From: Mytilisepta virgata
Lineage: Eukaryota; Mollusca; Bivalvia; Mytilida; Mytilidae
Assembly: GCA_028015205.1 (NCBI GenBank)
Contig: CM051508.1
Coordinates: 14,712,001-14,776,000, forward strand
Length of the DNA: 64,000 nt
Direction of reading: 5' to 3'
The stretch's first letter is position 1; every line of letters starts with the position of its first letter. The translations under genes and the position numbers were made by a program. Below are positions 23,285 through 35,507 of the stretch, piece by piece. The notes below the pieces were generated by a model. It saw nothing but the letters and a program-made list of their open reading frames with translations. It was not told where the DNA came from and did no database searches.

Positions 23285-24119
23285 CAGAAAGAAAGCGATG
23301 TCAATATTCCTCTATAAGCATGAATTTCTTCTATTCTTTCTTCAGGCAAAATGGCTAAATCCATATTTTACCCTGGGCAACCCTCAGAAATTGATTTTTC
23401 ACAGAGACCAGAATACATACCTATAAGCATACCCTAACAAGTTCTCTTGCCAATTTCCATTCAAATTTGAAGTAGGATGCACGAGTTAGAGTGATGAAAA
23501 GATGTCTTCCATCTAGTCTTAAGAAAAAATGGCTAAGTCCATTATCTACCCCGGTCAACCCTAAAAAATTTATCATAAAGTCAAGAACATATGCACATCT
23601 GCATACCCTAAACGGTATTCCTTCCAAGTTTCACCCATTTCCAAAGGATGATGCATAAGATAGAGTAATGACAACATTTCTTCCATCTAGTTTTAAGGCA
23701 AAAAGGCTAAGTCCATATTTTACCCTGGTAAACCGTCAAAAATCGATTTATCTAAAAATCAAGAACATATGCTCTCATATACATATCCTAACAAGTATTC
23801 CTGCAATGTTCAATCCAAATCCGAAGTATGATGCATAAGATAGAGTGATGACAATATTTCTTCCATCTAGCCTTAAGGCAAATGGCTAGGTCCATATTTT
23901 ACCCTGGTAAACCTTCGAAAATTGATTTATCAAAAAATCAAGAACACATGCACATCCACATATAATAACGAGGATTTCCGTCAAGTTTCATCTAAATCCG
24001 AAGCATGTTGTATGAGATAGAGCGATGACAAATTTTTTCTGATGGAAAGACGGACAGACATACAAACAGACAGAGAGTACAAATACAATATGTCTCCCAC
24101 CTTAGTAGGGGGAGACATA
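23285..24119 (+). mobile_element. Pearl-like tandem-core element P4, four units
   Basis: Units start near 23345, 23522, 23696 and 23877 (GGCTAAGTCCATATTTTACC landmark), a period of about 175-180 bp. They share GCATAAGATAGAGTGATGAC and TTTCTTCCATCTAG. The last unit runs into GACGGACAGACATACAAAC and a hairpin at 24089-24119 (TATGTCTCCC / GGGAGACATA). The sequence differs from P1-P3 but the architecture is the same. Confidence 0.75.
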
Positions 24120-24540
24120 ATAAACACTATTAGATCGACAGACCCTTAATCATAAAAAGAATCACAGATAAATTAGCCATTATAATTGAATATATGACAT
24201 AATATGTTCTTTATGGTAGCCCATTATTTTGGTTATTTACATTGTCATTACAAAGCGATCGAGAAAGGAGGGAGGTCAATTTCCATTCCTTAAAAAGAAT
24301 ATACCTACGCCAAAGAAGGTAAGGCATGTAAACAATGATATCTCGACATTAGAGTAATACTAGGGTTTGATAAGATATATTTTTTCTGCAAATAACACAA
24401 AATGCATGTTTATGATATTTGCATAGGTTATCAACAATCCCTTCCTTTATACTTAGGTTCGATTTTACACTTATGACATATAGTGAATTTCTAATAATTT
24501 TATAATTATTCAAGACATATCTAAGTATCTTTTGATACAA

Positions 24541-24930
24541 AATAACAATCCAAAGATAACAATATTAGATATAGTAAATTTATACTATGCTGTATATGAC
24601 GCATTTCAAGGAGTTACCTCTCATCAGCAGCATTAAAACCGAAACATTTGGAAGACCAAAAACCAAAATTATATTAAACAAGAAGTACTCAACCAAAAAT
24701 ACCGAAATAGGAAGCCAAATTTCAGCTAAGGAGATCTACCATGTGCAATACAAGGAATGAACCCTTAGTATTTCTATTATTTTTGAATTTTGCTAAATAC
24801 TGGTAATTTCTGTAACAAATCAATGAATAATCATGTCAGACAAGTCTGACGACTGCATTGGCGAATTCCCTCGGAGACCTAGGGTCCACCAGCAGAGGCA
24901 TCTTCCCAGGAGTTTCAAAATAACAATACA
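24541..24930 (+). repeat. Family E repeat, single 388-bp-type unit
   Basis: Runs from AATAACAATCCAAAGATAAC through GACGCATTTCAAGGAGTTAC, ACATTTGGAAGACCAAAAAC and GTCAGACAAGTCTGACGACT to CCAGGAGTTTCAAAATAACA. It matches 46549-46937 almost throughout; the final bases restart the unit, suggesting head-to-tail origin. Confidence 0.85.
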
Positions 24931-25539
24931 ACAATGAAAATGAAAGTCAATTCCAAAAACAAAAACGTGTTCAGGATGAGCTACATAAGGGTATAATACA
25001 TCACGAGCATCAATAACTGTCGAAAGTAGAGGCTGAGACTTTTATTGGTGCGAGCCGGTGTATTAAACTTGTACCTAAGTCCTTATTAAATCTTAATTGG
25101 TACCTGACACCTCATAAGGAAGAGTGAAATAAAACAGACAAACATTACTCTCTCTAGCCAAGTTGACTAAGCACATACTTTGTTAATATCGTGGGAATTG
25201 ACATTATATACTGCACAGACTTGACTTTTCGACAAAACTTAAGTTAATCGTTTTTGTATAACTTAACATTAAACACTATAAATCCATTTTGAAACACAGT
25301 TGTATTTTGAAAATCAACAAATTCTATAAAATGAACTTTCATGATAATCCGACATATTTATTCATCAATTTTCATCATTAAATTATTGATGTGAAATTAT
25401 TTGTTCAAATACTTTGTTTTAACTGTTTCATGTATTTGTTTTATCAATATATTTGTTAGATTAGAGTTGTTATTTATTGCTGTTACCTTCAGCTTTTTCA
25501 TTAACCGACGTATGCGGGCAAATAGTTCCGGATGAATTA
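24931..25539. other. No gene recognised
   Basis: AT-rich noncoding DNA. Confidence 0.4.
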
Positions 25540-25815
25540 ATGCGCTAAGATTGAAAAGTAGTTACTTTTTAATTAAGGATGTATAACGACAGATGCGTCG
25601 GCTGGTAGGATGGTAGGCGGATCGGCAGGTAGGGTGATAGCTGGTTCGGCAGGTCGGCGAGTCGGCAGTAGTTACATTTTAGATGAGTTGATACCGACAT
25701 ATGAGTCGGCTGGTAGGTAGGTCGTAGTTACATTTTTGTTAAGGATGTATACCGACAGATGAATCGGTTGGTAGGCAGGTAGGCAGATCAGCAGGTTGGC
25801 GGGTCAAAAGTAGGT
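25540..25815 (+). repeat. G-rich minisatellite with GGTAGG / GTCGGC motifs
   Basis: Three units each start GTAGTTAC and contain a GATGTATACCGACAGATGAG-like segment followed by strings of GGTAGG, GGCAGG and GTCGGC. Landmarks at 25558, 25667 and 25728. It is much more G-rich on this strand than anything nearby; a C-rich related patch (CCGACTAGCTTACCTGGCAG) lies at about 25935-25995. Confidence 0.7.
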
Positions 25816-27384
25816 AAATATTTGTTAATTAAATTTTAATTAGATTTCACATGATATTTGTATATATTTTTATCATGGTCTTGTCCTTTTTAAGATTCTT
25901 TTCATGCCCATCTGTTAACTTGTATGCATGCCACCCGACTAGCTTACCTGGCAGCCTGTCGACCTGCCACTTGTATACGAGCCGACCAGCCGGATTTATT
26001 GTATTCTTCAATAAACGGATTTACTCCTTAAATCCATTCTTGCGCATTTTCGGGGAACTATATACCTGTATACTCCAGTTGATCCCGATTTGGAAACACG
26101 GTGGTGTTAACTATATCAAATTATTACTACTTTCCATTGGATAACACACATTTTTCTACTTCACTAAAAATTAAATCTGATACAAACTTACGTGTAACAT
26201 GTATAAGACATAAAGAGGAAAATGGTCCATTTAAATACCAGAAAACACGGTGTAACTATAGTTCATGAATGTATCACAGCACCACACAATGTTTTTAGTC
26301 TGAGTGACACCGGCTTATCTCTCGCATGCATAACAATTTACAATGTTAAATATTAATATGCATTATTTCAAAATACCAGGAACGTGAATACATGCTATAT
26401 TATGCACTTCGTGTGTGCGTTTGATTCAAATTAAGTACATACGGTCAAGTATTTCTGCAAAATCCCTCAAAGGGTGACTACTTCATGCAATCACATTCCC
26501 CAAAAATGCGAGTTTAATTTAGGTTATTTACAAACGAGTATATCTGCAAATTCCATTGAAGAAGGAACTATTTAATGGAATCATATTCCCAAAATCATAA
26601 ATTTTCTAAGTATATAGGAAAAATTTAAACATATCCAAATGTTATATAAATTGAGATAAGTGGTGCTGGGTCAACTGAGAATTCACATCTTCAAAATACA
26701 GCTGGGTTAAACTGGATATCCTTAAATGATTATGTAGTAATAAATATGATACATCAACTACAAAAGTACAAGTTTAACAAACTTAGACGAACAATAAAAA
26801 CCCAGCATTAACATATGGGTATTTAAATTCAGTTAATGCATGTATATTGTCATACGATCCCATGTATGAAACAAGAAGACAAATGTACATATCCATTAGT
26901 TTATCTCTTTTTATAATCACAACAAATCAAGAAGCGAAACAAGAACATGCTTTGCATTTTATTAAACCTTGAAATATTGAAATATAAGCACCACTATCGA
27001 TTACATATCTTTTGTCAACCAAACAGATAGACCTTCAAATTGGTTATCTATTTAAACATGTATTCATGCGGAAAAAATGTGAATATATCTCTCTACCGCC
27101 TGCCTAGAAATAAAAGGTTACGCCATAAGACTAGTATTTCACTGTAATAATTTTGTAAATATCCCATCGTTTACGTTAGTTTTATTGAAGTTTTTTCTCT
27201 TTTTTGTTAGTTGTTTTCTTTAAATGTATTGGGTAAATACATATAAATGAATTGTTCCATACAATGTTGCAGTAAGTCGAAAAAAATACCGATTCTTAAA
27301 AAAATAAAAACAAACAAAATTCAAGAAAACAATATTAAAAAATTATATAAAAATTGAATAATTTATTCCACAGAACAAAGATAT
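25816..27384. other. No gene recognised; small direct duplication
   Basis: Around 26447-26592 an approximately 90-bp segment (AGTATTTCTGCAAAATCCCT / AGTATATCTGCAAATTCCAT) occurs twice in diverged form. The frame at 25851-26144 starts within the C-rich minisatellite relative and is not accepted. Confidence 0.4.
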
Positions 27385-27655
27385 TACAGTAATAAATTAT
27401 ATGATACCAATTTTAGTGCCCAAAATTGCAAATGATATCGACTTTTAAAGACTTATCAGATGTGTCAAAGGCCTAAATTGTTGAATACCAAAATGAAAAT
27501 GCAGAAAGATAAAGAACACAGTGAACAAATATCAACGTGTCCAAAATGGTATAGCCAAATTAATCCAAGTACAGAGCTACATGTATACACAATGGAAATA
27601 CTCCTTAGTTTTCACAAAATTTAACATTTTTCTAACAGTTATAAAGGAATTATAA
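27385..27655 (+). repeat. R7 dispersed repeat, diverged copy
   Basis: Contains ATATGATACCAATTTTAGTG, CTTATCAGATGTGTCAAAGG, ATACTCCTTAGTTTTCAC and AAAATTTAACATTTTTCTAA in R7 order. Confidence 0.65.
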
Positions 27656-30311
27656 AAAAAAAATAATACCGAAACAACAAGACAACAGTCAGATTCTACA
27701 AGACCAAGATCGAAAGATAAGGCCAATTAGTCAGCAAAAACAGAAAACAAGGACACAACCAAAGGCGTAACAACACATGGCGAACTAAAAAGAATCAGAA
27801 CAAGACAGAAAAAGAAATAAAATACTTGAAATGTGGACTACCACAATAAAAAAAATAAAAAAAGATGCAGTGACCACAGGTGCTCTAGAATGGTATACAA
27901 AGGACAACCGTTGAACAAGTAGGGTACTAAGGAACTACCATATTACCATTATATCAATGTTTGAACTTACATCTATCAAGTACTTTCTGAGATGATTTTG
28001 TGTACAATTGTTTTACTACATTTTTCTGTTTCTAATATCGACAGCCATATCTTCAGTCTTATTTTTCAACAAGTGGGGACAATTCAAACATATTTGGTCT
28101 AAAATACAATGTAGTTCATTCGGATGATAATTCAAAAGAAAGTTCCTGAGGACAACGAAGAGGTCACAGTAACTCTTATGACCCTTTAGACCAGGTTACT
28201 GTAAATTTACTGCATAAGTTTTTAAGACCAAAATAAAAGGCAATTTGATGCAAGGGTCTCTTGTTATACAGTACCTCTCTACTACTGGAGACTTATAATC
28301 CATTTAGCAGGGGTACTGAAAGCCCGTTTCATTTATATTGGGATATTAAGGAAGGGATGTTGGATTTTAGGACAAAAAGTTCAACCTATATTTTCTTCCA
28401 AAACCAGACTGCCATGTCTTCAACAAGAACTTGAAGCCTGTTAATTTTATTTTATTTAATCCTTCAAGTGCCTCTCACCACATTAAAAATTAAAATGATC
28501 GTCCTCTTAATTTTAACAGATAGTGTTATTATCCTTTTATTTAAAACAAAATGTAAAAACACCATATGGAGCCCCATTTTGGTTCTTTCAAGGAAAATTG
28601 TACAATTCAATGAATTCCAACCGACATTTATAAAAATCAATTGCCCTTGAATTTAATCACTCTTCATCAAACTTGCAACAAGGAAGTGATACAAGCTGTC
28701 GCATCAATCAATGTTTACATACAGGTTTTCAAGCATTTGTTTTCCGAACATTTTATTGATATTGTATGTCAAACTACAATTATTCTTTTTTTTAGATTAG
28801 TATAACAAATTATTGTTATATGACGAGAAAGCGTCTGCATCGTTTATTATGCAAATGGATTTTGAATTATCGAGGTTTTAATAAAAAATAGTTATCAAAT
28901 TAAAGTTTATAGACTAATTTCATTTGTCAGTTAAGACGCCAACATGGAGCATAAAAAATGATTTACAAATGATATGCTTACAATCGTAATGATGTTATAA
29001 TGAAAACAAAAACAAACATAATTAAGCAAATAAAACATTTAACCAAAAGCATACTCCTTCGCCTGTGGAAGTCTCCTACTTACAGTTATGTCCAATGCGG
29101 ATTTGACCGGATATTAAACAACTTCCACTTTGGGTCAACCGGTGTAAGAATTAAAGGTCACAATAATGAGCTGAGGGACAGAAAACCTTCAAAGTAAAAT
29201 GCGTTAGTTTTTTTCACACCTAACGTTATCCCGGCTTTTTATTTTGAAAAACCCTGATCCTGCCTTTTTATTTCAAATTTCATCCCTACCCCTTTCACCC
29301 TAAAAATCAAATGGCTGCTGCCTTATATGTTTTGGCTTATCCTTTTCGGATTTTGCTTTTTACGATTTTGGGCTATTTGTTTTGATTTTCAAAATTTTAG
29401 CATAACCAATGAGTGGTAAACGACAAAATATTGTCATAATTTGCATCGTCAAATATTTATAAATAAAAAAATATAAAATTTGATTAAAGTATCTCAATCC
29501 TACTGCTAGAACAGTCAACCTGTGTTAACTTTTATTCTACATATTAATCATGTTTATTGCTTGGAAGATGTATCTGTCTGGAACGTGTAAAGTCTTGTGA
29601 TTAATTTGCTTCATTCTTCAAACTTAACATATGTCCTAGGAAAACGAATAAGGCAATGAAAGTTTTTGATATTTAGTTAATTTCATTTAAAACATTTGTA
29701 AGCATGCAGATTGCTCGGGCAGAGCACGGAGTCGATATAGTTGTTACAAAGTCATTTTTGTGTAAGGAAAGCGAAAAAAAATGGATTATGAAGTTCATAT
29801 TTTAATGCTATTTGCATTACTATTTTGGGGGTGAGCCCCACCCAATCCTCAATCACCGATGTCGAAAAATGTATTTTTGTAGTAGAGAAGGAAAAAATAT
29901 ATTATGTACCAAAATGTCATTTTATATATCTTACTATATTAAATAAATCCATTATTTTTTCAGAAGAAAATAAAACGATAATAAGATAATTTCTTTCCAG
30001 TTTTGAATCAAAATCAGTCACTGCATTAACTGAAATTATGTACGTGTAATTATATAATAAAAATAAGATGGGGGTAAATGGGACAAAATTGAGAAAGCAA
30101 ATGAGCTAGTTTTTCCACAGGAATTTAAAACGGCATATTAATTTTTCCAAGTGAGGGCAATTCATTAATTCAGTGTTTCTTTTTGACGATAAAATATTTG
30201 CCATAGTTATCAATTACCAGGTAAACACTTTTTTTCAAGTAATTTACACCTTTAATCCCTTTCGTGGGACAACGAAATGCAATACACAAATTGTAGATTT
30301 GTGAGATAAGT
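27656..30311. other. No gene recognised
   Basis: Long AT-rich interval. Frames at 28468-28650 and 29000-29197 are short, basic or hydrophobic, and unsupported. The text near 29215-29300 (CCCTGATCCTGCC) resembles 43800-43850, probably an old shared repeat. Confidence 0.4.
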
Positions 30312-30322
30312 TCATTTTCAAA

Positions 30323-30522
30323 GAAACCGCTTCGGTGGTCTCGTGGTAGCGTGCTCGCCTCCAGTGCAGAAGGTCGTGGGTTCGATCCTCGGCCGGGTCA
30401 AACCAACGACATTAAAATTTGTACATTTGTATTTGCTGATTCTCCGTCAAGTACGTGGCATCTAGGATTAAAAGCAAAGGGCTGGTCGGCTCGGAGTCAG
30501 TAAATCATCCATCCATCTATCA
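30323..30522 (+). mobile_element. tRNA-headed SINE S1, internally deleted copy
   Basis: The head reads GGTGGTCTCGTGGTAGCGTG with B box GGGTTCGATCCTC, then GCCGGGTCAAACC and a body to GGCTCGGAGTCAGTA. It jumps directly to a CATCCATCCATC tail, lacking about 180 bp present in the copy at 19015-19361. Near-perfect target duplication TCATTTTCAAA / TCATTTTTAAA (30312-30322 and 30523-30533). Not a tRNA gene. Confidence 0.82.
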
Positions 30523-30772
30523 TCATTTTTAAAAAAAAATGAGATACACAGAATAGGTTGAATTTATGAAATTTTAAAAGGCAATAAAAACATTATAATG
30601 GCAAACAAATCAACGAAAAGCCGCATTGCGTTCAGAGAGGAGGTATAGTACAGTGCCATAGATGTTAAGGATTTGCGCTGTTATTGTTGTACTTCACCAT
30701 GAAAGTCACGCCACAAGATTAAGACTATCCCTAGCTGTATGCAAACAAAGCATTTTGCTTGTTAACGGGCAG

Positions 30773-30893
30773 TGATATAAATTTGTCGCCCGTCAATGCA
30801 ACGATCAGTTCACTTGATAGCGACCTTTGTAGTGAACGTACATTAGCTTCTGGTTTAGTGGAATTCAGCTGCCCGACGAGCATTCACTTTCAA
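30773..30893 (+). CDS. Candidate small internal exon, weak
   Basis: A 121-nt open stretch between a possible acceptor (GTTAACGGGCAG) and donor (CAA followed by GTAAAC). The frame reads DINLSPVNATISSLDSDLCS and on through a further Cys-containing stretch. Composition is more protein-like and less AT-rich than its surroundings. No family recognised and no partner exon found. Confidence 0.2.
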
Positions 30894-31254
30894 GTAAACT
30901 TAACCAATTATTGTTTATGGCATATTTTTAAATACTATTGGATGATTTTTCAAGAAAAATAAATAACAATTTAAATCTTTTTATGTAATTAGATTTTAAG
31001 CTCAAATAGAGATTTTTCTTTTCCTTGTTCAGAAAAAAATTTTTTTTTTATAGAAATGTTACTTTTTTAAAAACATTTTCTCATTCATTCGTATATGTAT
31101 TTCCTCATATGATGTGATGAATGAATACAATAAAATACCATATCCCGTTATAAGCATATTTACATATATAAAATATTTATACATTTTGAACAGCATATGA
31201 AGAATTCAGTCAATTAAAGGAAAGGCGGATTCAAGACGTTACTAGGTGGCAATA
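30894..31254. other. No gene recognised
   Basis: AT-rich noncoding DNA. Confidence 0.4.
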
Positions 31255-32045
31255 GAAAGGACTTCGCTAAACGCAGCATGATACAACTGCATTATGTTTT
31301 TTGGCACCTTTAACGCCTGTATCCCTACGACTATAAAAGATAGTAAAATATGTTTTATACTACTGAATGTTGTCATCAGGAAGAATTAAAAGAAAAAATC
31401 CCTATTAAAATCTGATGATTTTTTTTAATACATACCAAGGCACATTGCTTATTTGGCCCTTTTAAGACCTTATATCTCAAAAACCGTAAAAGATAGAATA
31501 AATTTGTGGACATATTACTGAAAACATTCATCAAGATGAATTAAAAGAAAACATTCCCATTAAAATTGGATGAAAAATAAGAACGATTAGGCGTCCTGGG
31601 AAATGGCTTATTTTGGCCCCTTTTTATCCCTTTTATCTCTGCAACGACAAAAGTAACACAAATGCTTTGAGTAACTTTTATTGTATTTCTTATGAAGAAG
31701 CGTTTAAACGTCAAAGTCGGATAAGAAATAAAAAAGTTTCGAAAATAAAGGTGTGTCCCTTTTTGGCCCCTTATATCTTTAAAACGGTAAGATATAGTGA
31801 AAACGGATTTTCCATTTAGATCAAGGAACATTATAAATTATTACACCAAAATTATCAAAAAACCTTAATGACCCCCAGAAAAATACGGGAGGGGCCAGAT
31901 TTCGCAAAATCAATCCCAACCTGTATTTCTTGTGGGGACCATTGTGGTAAAATATCATAAGGATAGTTTCAATAGAACAAAAGTAAATGAGCGGAAACCT
32001 AACTGTCTACCGACGCCGACGACGAGAGATTCGTTCCATAATAGG
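31255..32045 (+). mobile_element. Tandem-core repeat element P5, four units
   Basis: Four units of about 140-160 bp, each with a TATATCTCAAAAACCGTAAA-like and AAAGATAGTAAAAT-like landmark (near 31319, 31472, 31633 and 31770) after a TTGGCCCCTTTT-like stretch. The last unit runs into a CG-rich block CCGACGCCGACGACGAGAG (about 32010). Frames 31541-31831 and 31613-31819 lie within it. Confidence 0.6.
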
Positions 32046-32869
32046 ACCACACATATTTATAAAAACGAAGAAAAAATGAAATAAAAAAAAAAACACCTAG
32101 ATAAGGTTCAGTTCAATGTCAACATTTTATCTCCATTTCAAATCGGCTTACAAATAAATAGTATTGATTGACAAAGAAATTTATGTGTTCAACAATATTG
32201 TCTAAGAAATATTCTATGTTTGAAAAACAAATATTTATATATTTTTCCCCATATCACATTTTTTGTTCGAAGAGGAGACATTTCTACTTTAGCTAAATCA
32301 AAAATAAACAAATTATTTCTAATTTAGTAAGCAATATATGAAATTGATATACATTTTTCCTTTGCGTTTTCAAAAACATATATGCGTTTATTATACTTGT
32401 GCTTGTGGCATATCGTCTATGACCGGAAATAAGTGTGAATGAAACAATCCGAGTTGCTCTTAACAGATCAATCCGAGAAATACATGTACAAGCTCAAGAA
32501 CCAAACAAATAAATCGACAAAAATCCCCAAGGTCCGAGTTGTACGAAAATATTTACCTATATTATCGATACGTTAGAGTCGTTTCATATTTTAAATTTTA
32601 ACTTATGTAACGCTGTTGTAACTGTAATGTTTAATCGTCTGAATTGCATAAATATGTATTATCAGCATCAGGGATAAAAGTCATAAAAAAACTTTATTTT
32701 AACGAATGCTAAATACTGCAAATAATAAATTTATTGACCGAAAAATTTAAAAATAGAATCTGGTGTCTGAGCGGAAATGGAGACGGTTGACGAAACATGG
32801 ACACATGTCGGTGATTTGTTCCGTTCGAGTTAAATCATCCATAATTCCATATTAAAGAAACGTATCGAC
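32046..32869. other. No gene recognised
   Basis: AT-rich noncoding DNA up to the TTA flanking the next element. Confidence 0.4.
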
Positions 32870-33936
32870 TTAAGGTGCGTTTACACGATACGATTTTCCA
32901 TTCTATTTTCATTCGATTTTTACCTGTGCACCTGCTTTCGACTAAAATCGTATCGTGTGAACACTAAAATCGAAAGTCGAACGTCAAGTCGAAACGTCGT
33001 TTTGAAATCGAAACGTACGCTATTTCCATTCGACTTTTTGACTGGAATCGGATCGTGTGAACGCCAAATCGACTAAATTAATTAGTCGATTGAAAAAATC
33101 AAGCAAATAATTTTAATCAACTATACATTCAGATTTTCACATCATTTTACAAGTTTTTAATTCGTCAAAGGAACAGGGTTATCTTTTGTTCATAAACCTG
33201 GCTATTCTGCGCCTACACACAGTATATGTAATGTCAAACTAAGTATTAAATTAGAAAATTTAAGAAAATTATTCTTTCAGATAGTGAGGTGGCCATAATA
33301 CAATGTTCGTACATTTTTCCTGTAAATTAAGTCTTTTTGCCAGAAATTCTCACTAATTCATTTTTGGTTAGATTTAGATGAAATATTTACCATTGATCGC
33401 AGACTTTATTGTAGTTTTTTTTAAATAATTTTTACTGAATTTTGCGAAAGACCGTTTTAAAAGTTTTCATTATTTTTAATTTAGAAAAGGACGATTCAAT
33501 ATACCCTGTTTGCATCTGAACTTCAATATTTAAAATTTATATATTTTTATTCATTAGCACTTCAAAACTACAAATCACAATTACTTGAGAAAATTGTCAT
33601 GCAAAAGAAACAGCAATAAATTCTGCAAATACTTTTTATTAAAATATGTAGAACCAAACAGGAATTATTGAGAATTTTTCAAGTAAGATGGTATTAAATT
33701 AAATATATAGGAAAATGTTCGTGTGGAAACTAAATTATTGACACTTACTGTACGTCATATATTGTTTGTTATTTGTTTTTACATGCATCTCACATAGGAC
33801 TCCTCCCCTTTTAACAGACCTTTACTTATAAATTATCTATTTAACATACGACTGCGACATGCAATGCAACGGGTAAGTGCGTTTGTCGACACTCGTTCTT
33901 CAGTTGACATGATAGCAGTTGGAATTCTTGACAATA

Positions 33937-34065
33937 ATGAAGAACAGAAGCATTGATCTCTATGAAAATGAACCAGCTCTATATATATGGGACGTAACGT
34001 CCCAACTGTATCATGACAAACTTGAGAGGAAACGGGCTGTAGAGCGAATTGATGGCAAAATAAAC
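33937..34065 (+). pseudogene. MADF (Myb/SANT-like) domain fragment in the element
   Basis: ATG at 33937 opens a frame reading MKNRSIDLYENEPALYIWDV, then a segment ending KLERKRAVERI. This follows the MADF pattern: a hydrophobic helix (IDLY), E-x-P-A-L-Y-x-x-W, a Y about nine residues later, then a basic K-x-x-R-K-x-A-x-E-R-I helix. Only the first half of the roughly 85-residue domain is visible; after about residue 45 the resemblance fades although the frame stays open to 34173. The rest could lie in another exon or be lost. In PIF/Harbinger elements such proteins assist the transposase in DNA binding and nuclear import (family knowledge). The role here is inferred. Confidence 0.45.
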
Positions 34066-34439
34066 ATAGGAGTTAGATCTATATACATATATGTCATGAA
34101 TATATTCGAAATTTCATGTTTTTACATTTACATCACTCCATTTTTAGAGAAAAACCTATCTAATGTTGCATAAATGTTGTTTTCTATTATGCAATGGGGG
34201 ATAACTCATATAAATGCATTAAATATCGTGACGTAAGATTCCCAAAGGGTACTTGGATTGTACATTGTTTCTATTCTAAAACAAAATCTTTCTATTTTTG
34301 GGCTATTTTAACAGGCTGTCGTTTCCTTTTTTTAACCCATGTATGAAGCAGAATTTCAGGAATATTTGATATCCAACCGGTTTAGTGTATAAAAATAAAA
34401 GTACGCCGAAATGATGATACAAATATTCGGAAATATTGC

Positions 34440-34620
34440 AATTTGGTTTTTTGTTCAAAGGGTCATGTGTTGCCATCAGTTTGCGTCCGGCGTCAGCCGT
34501 CGTTATCGTCGTCCGATTGTCGAAATTTCACATTTTAATCTTCTTGTTTGAAATAACCGGGCCAATTGGAACCATAATTTGGTAGAATGTTCCTTGGAAA
34601 CGGGTTTTGACATATCATTA
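34440..34620 (-). repeat. Pearl-type element end, remnant inside the Harbinger-like element
   Basis: GTTTGCGTCCGGCGTCAGCC and AATCTTCTTGTTTGAAATAA, on the opposite strand, resemble the GACGGACGCAAAG and CAAGAAGATT segments that end elements P1-P3. A nested insertion is an inference. Confidence 0.4.
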
Positions 34621-35235
34621 GACTTCAAATGTCAAATATTATCGAGGCATTTTGTCATTTGTCAATTTTCTCAGTTGGAAAGTTCTTTCACATTTTGTTT
34701 TTCACCTTTTCTTGGCTACTGTGAATCAGATGAGCGATTACCGGCGCCTGAGAGCCTCTGGTTAAAAGTTATTAACCAATCGCTAATCATTAATTCAATT
34801 ATATCATATATTTTTTAATTTTGCTAAGGTAATTGCCGATTACACGCCGTACAGATAATTTCGGACGTTGCTGCGTTTCGAAACATATTAAAAGCACCTG
34901 TTCAAATCTGTTCAAAATCGAATGGAAAATCGTATCGTGTGAACAGAACGCTGTACGATTTACCTGAGCGACGGTATTAAATCGGATGGAAAATCGAAAG
35001 GAAAATCGTATCGTGTAAACGCACCTTTAGACGTGTGAAACTCTCAAACGACACATTCATCCTCAGTCAGTCAAATTCTGATTTGAATTGACGGCCCAAA
35101 GAAATCGAGCCTTTAATTTTAGTAATATAGATATATTATGATGCCATACACTGTGACTAGATATAGTGTATTTAACATAGTTTTTATTTGCACAAGATGA
35201 AATTTCTGGAATTAAGACCACTTCTAAATTATTAA

Positions 35236-35503
35236 GGTATCCGGACCACAAATGACCACATGATTATTCAAAAGTTCCCGGATGTTCCATACAATGCAAC
35301 TGAAATGACCTCGGTAATTATCGGCAAACTTCGGAAATATCAATATAACTAACTTATTCTACAGACTATGCATATAAGCAACAAAGTGTGTTTCAACTTG
35401 AAAAAAATATATACAAAATCCCAGCTTTAAATTGTTTGGTTCAGGCATTCACGGTCAGAAAGAGATAAAATTTTCGATCATAATCTATTATGGTCTGGAT
35501 ACC
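35236..35503 (-). mobile_element. TTAA family A MITE, copy 3, inverted (268 bp)
   Basis: GGTATCCGGACCAC at left and TGGTCTGGATACC at right, with TTAA at 35232-35235 and 35504-35507. The interior is the reverse complement of copy 1 (for example ACCTCGGTAATTATCGGCAA). Confidence 0.88.
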
Positions 35504-35507
35504 TTAA

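Larger units (their letters stand above)
32873..35026 (+). mobile_element. Harbinger-like element, 2154 bp, with MADF fragment
   Basis: The ends form a perfect 27-bp inverted repeat starting AGGTGCGTTTACACGATACG, flanked by TTA at 32870-32872 and 35027-35029. A 3-bp TWA duplication fits PIF/Harbinger; read instead as TTAA it would need one mismatch on the right (TTTA), so a TTAA-type element remains possible. Repeats of AATCGTATCGTGTGAAC lie near both ends (about 32945, 33045, 34928 and 35005) and look like transposase-binding sites. The inside carries a MADF-like coding fragment, which fits Harbinger since these elements encode a Myb/MADF-type accessory protein. No DDE nuclease frame was found, so it is probably nonautonomous or decayed. 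Confidence 0.72.

Noticed and set aside
30328..30400. tRNA gene on the plus strand
   Set aside because: A- and B-box sequences are present but no acceptor stem or proper anticodon arm closes, and the sequence continues into a SINE body with a repeat tail and target duplication.
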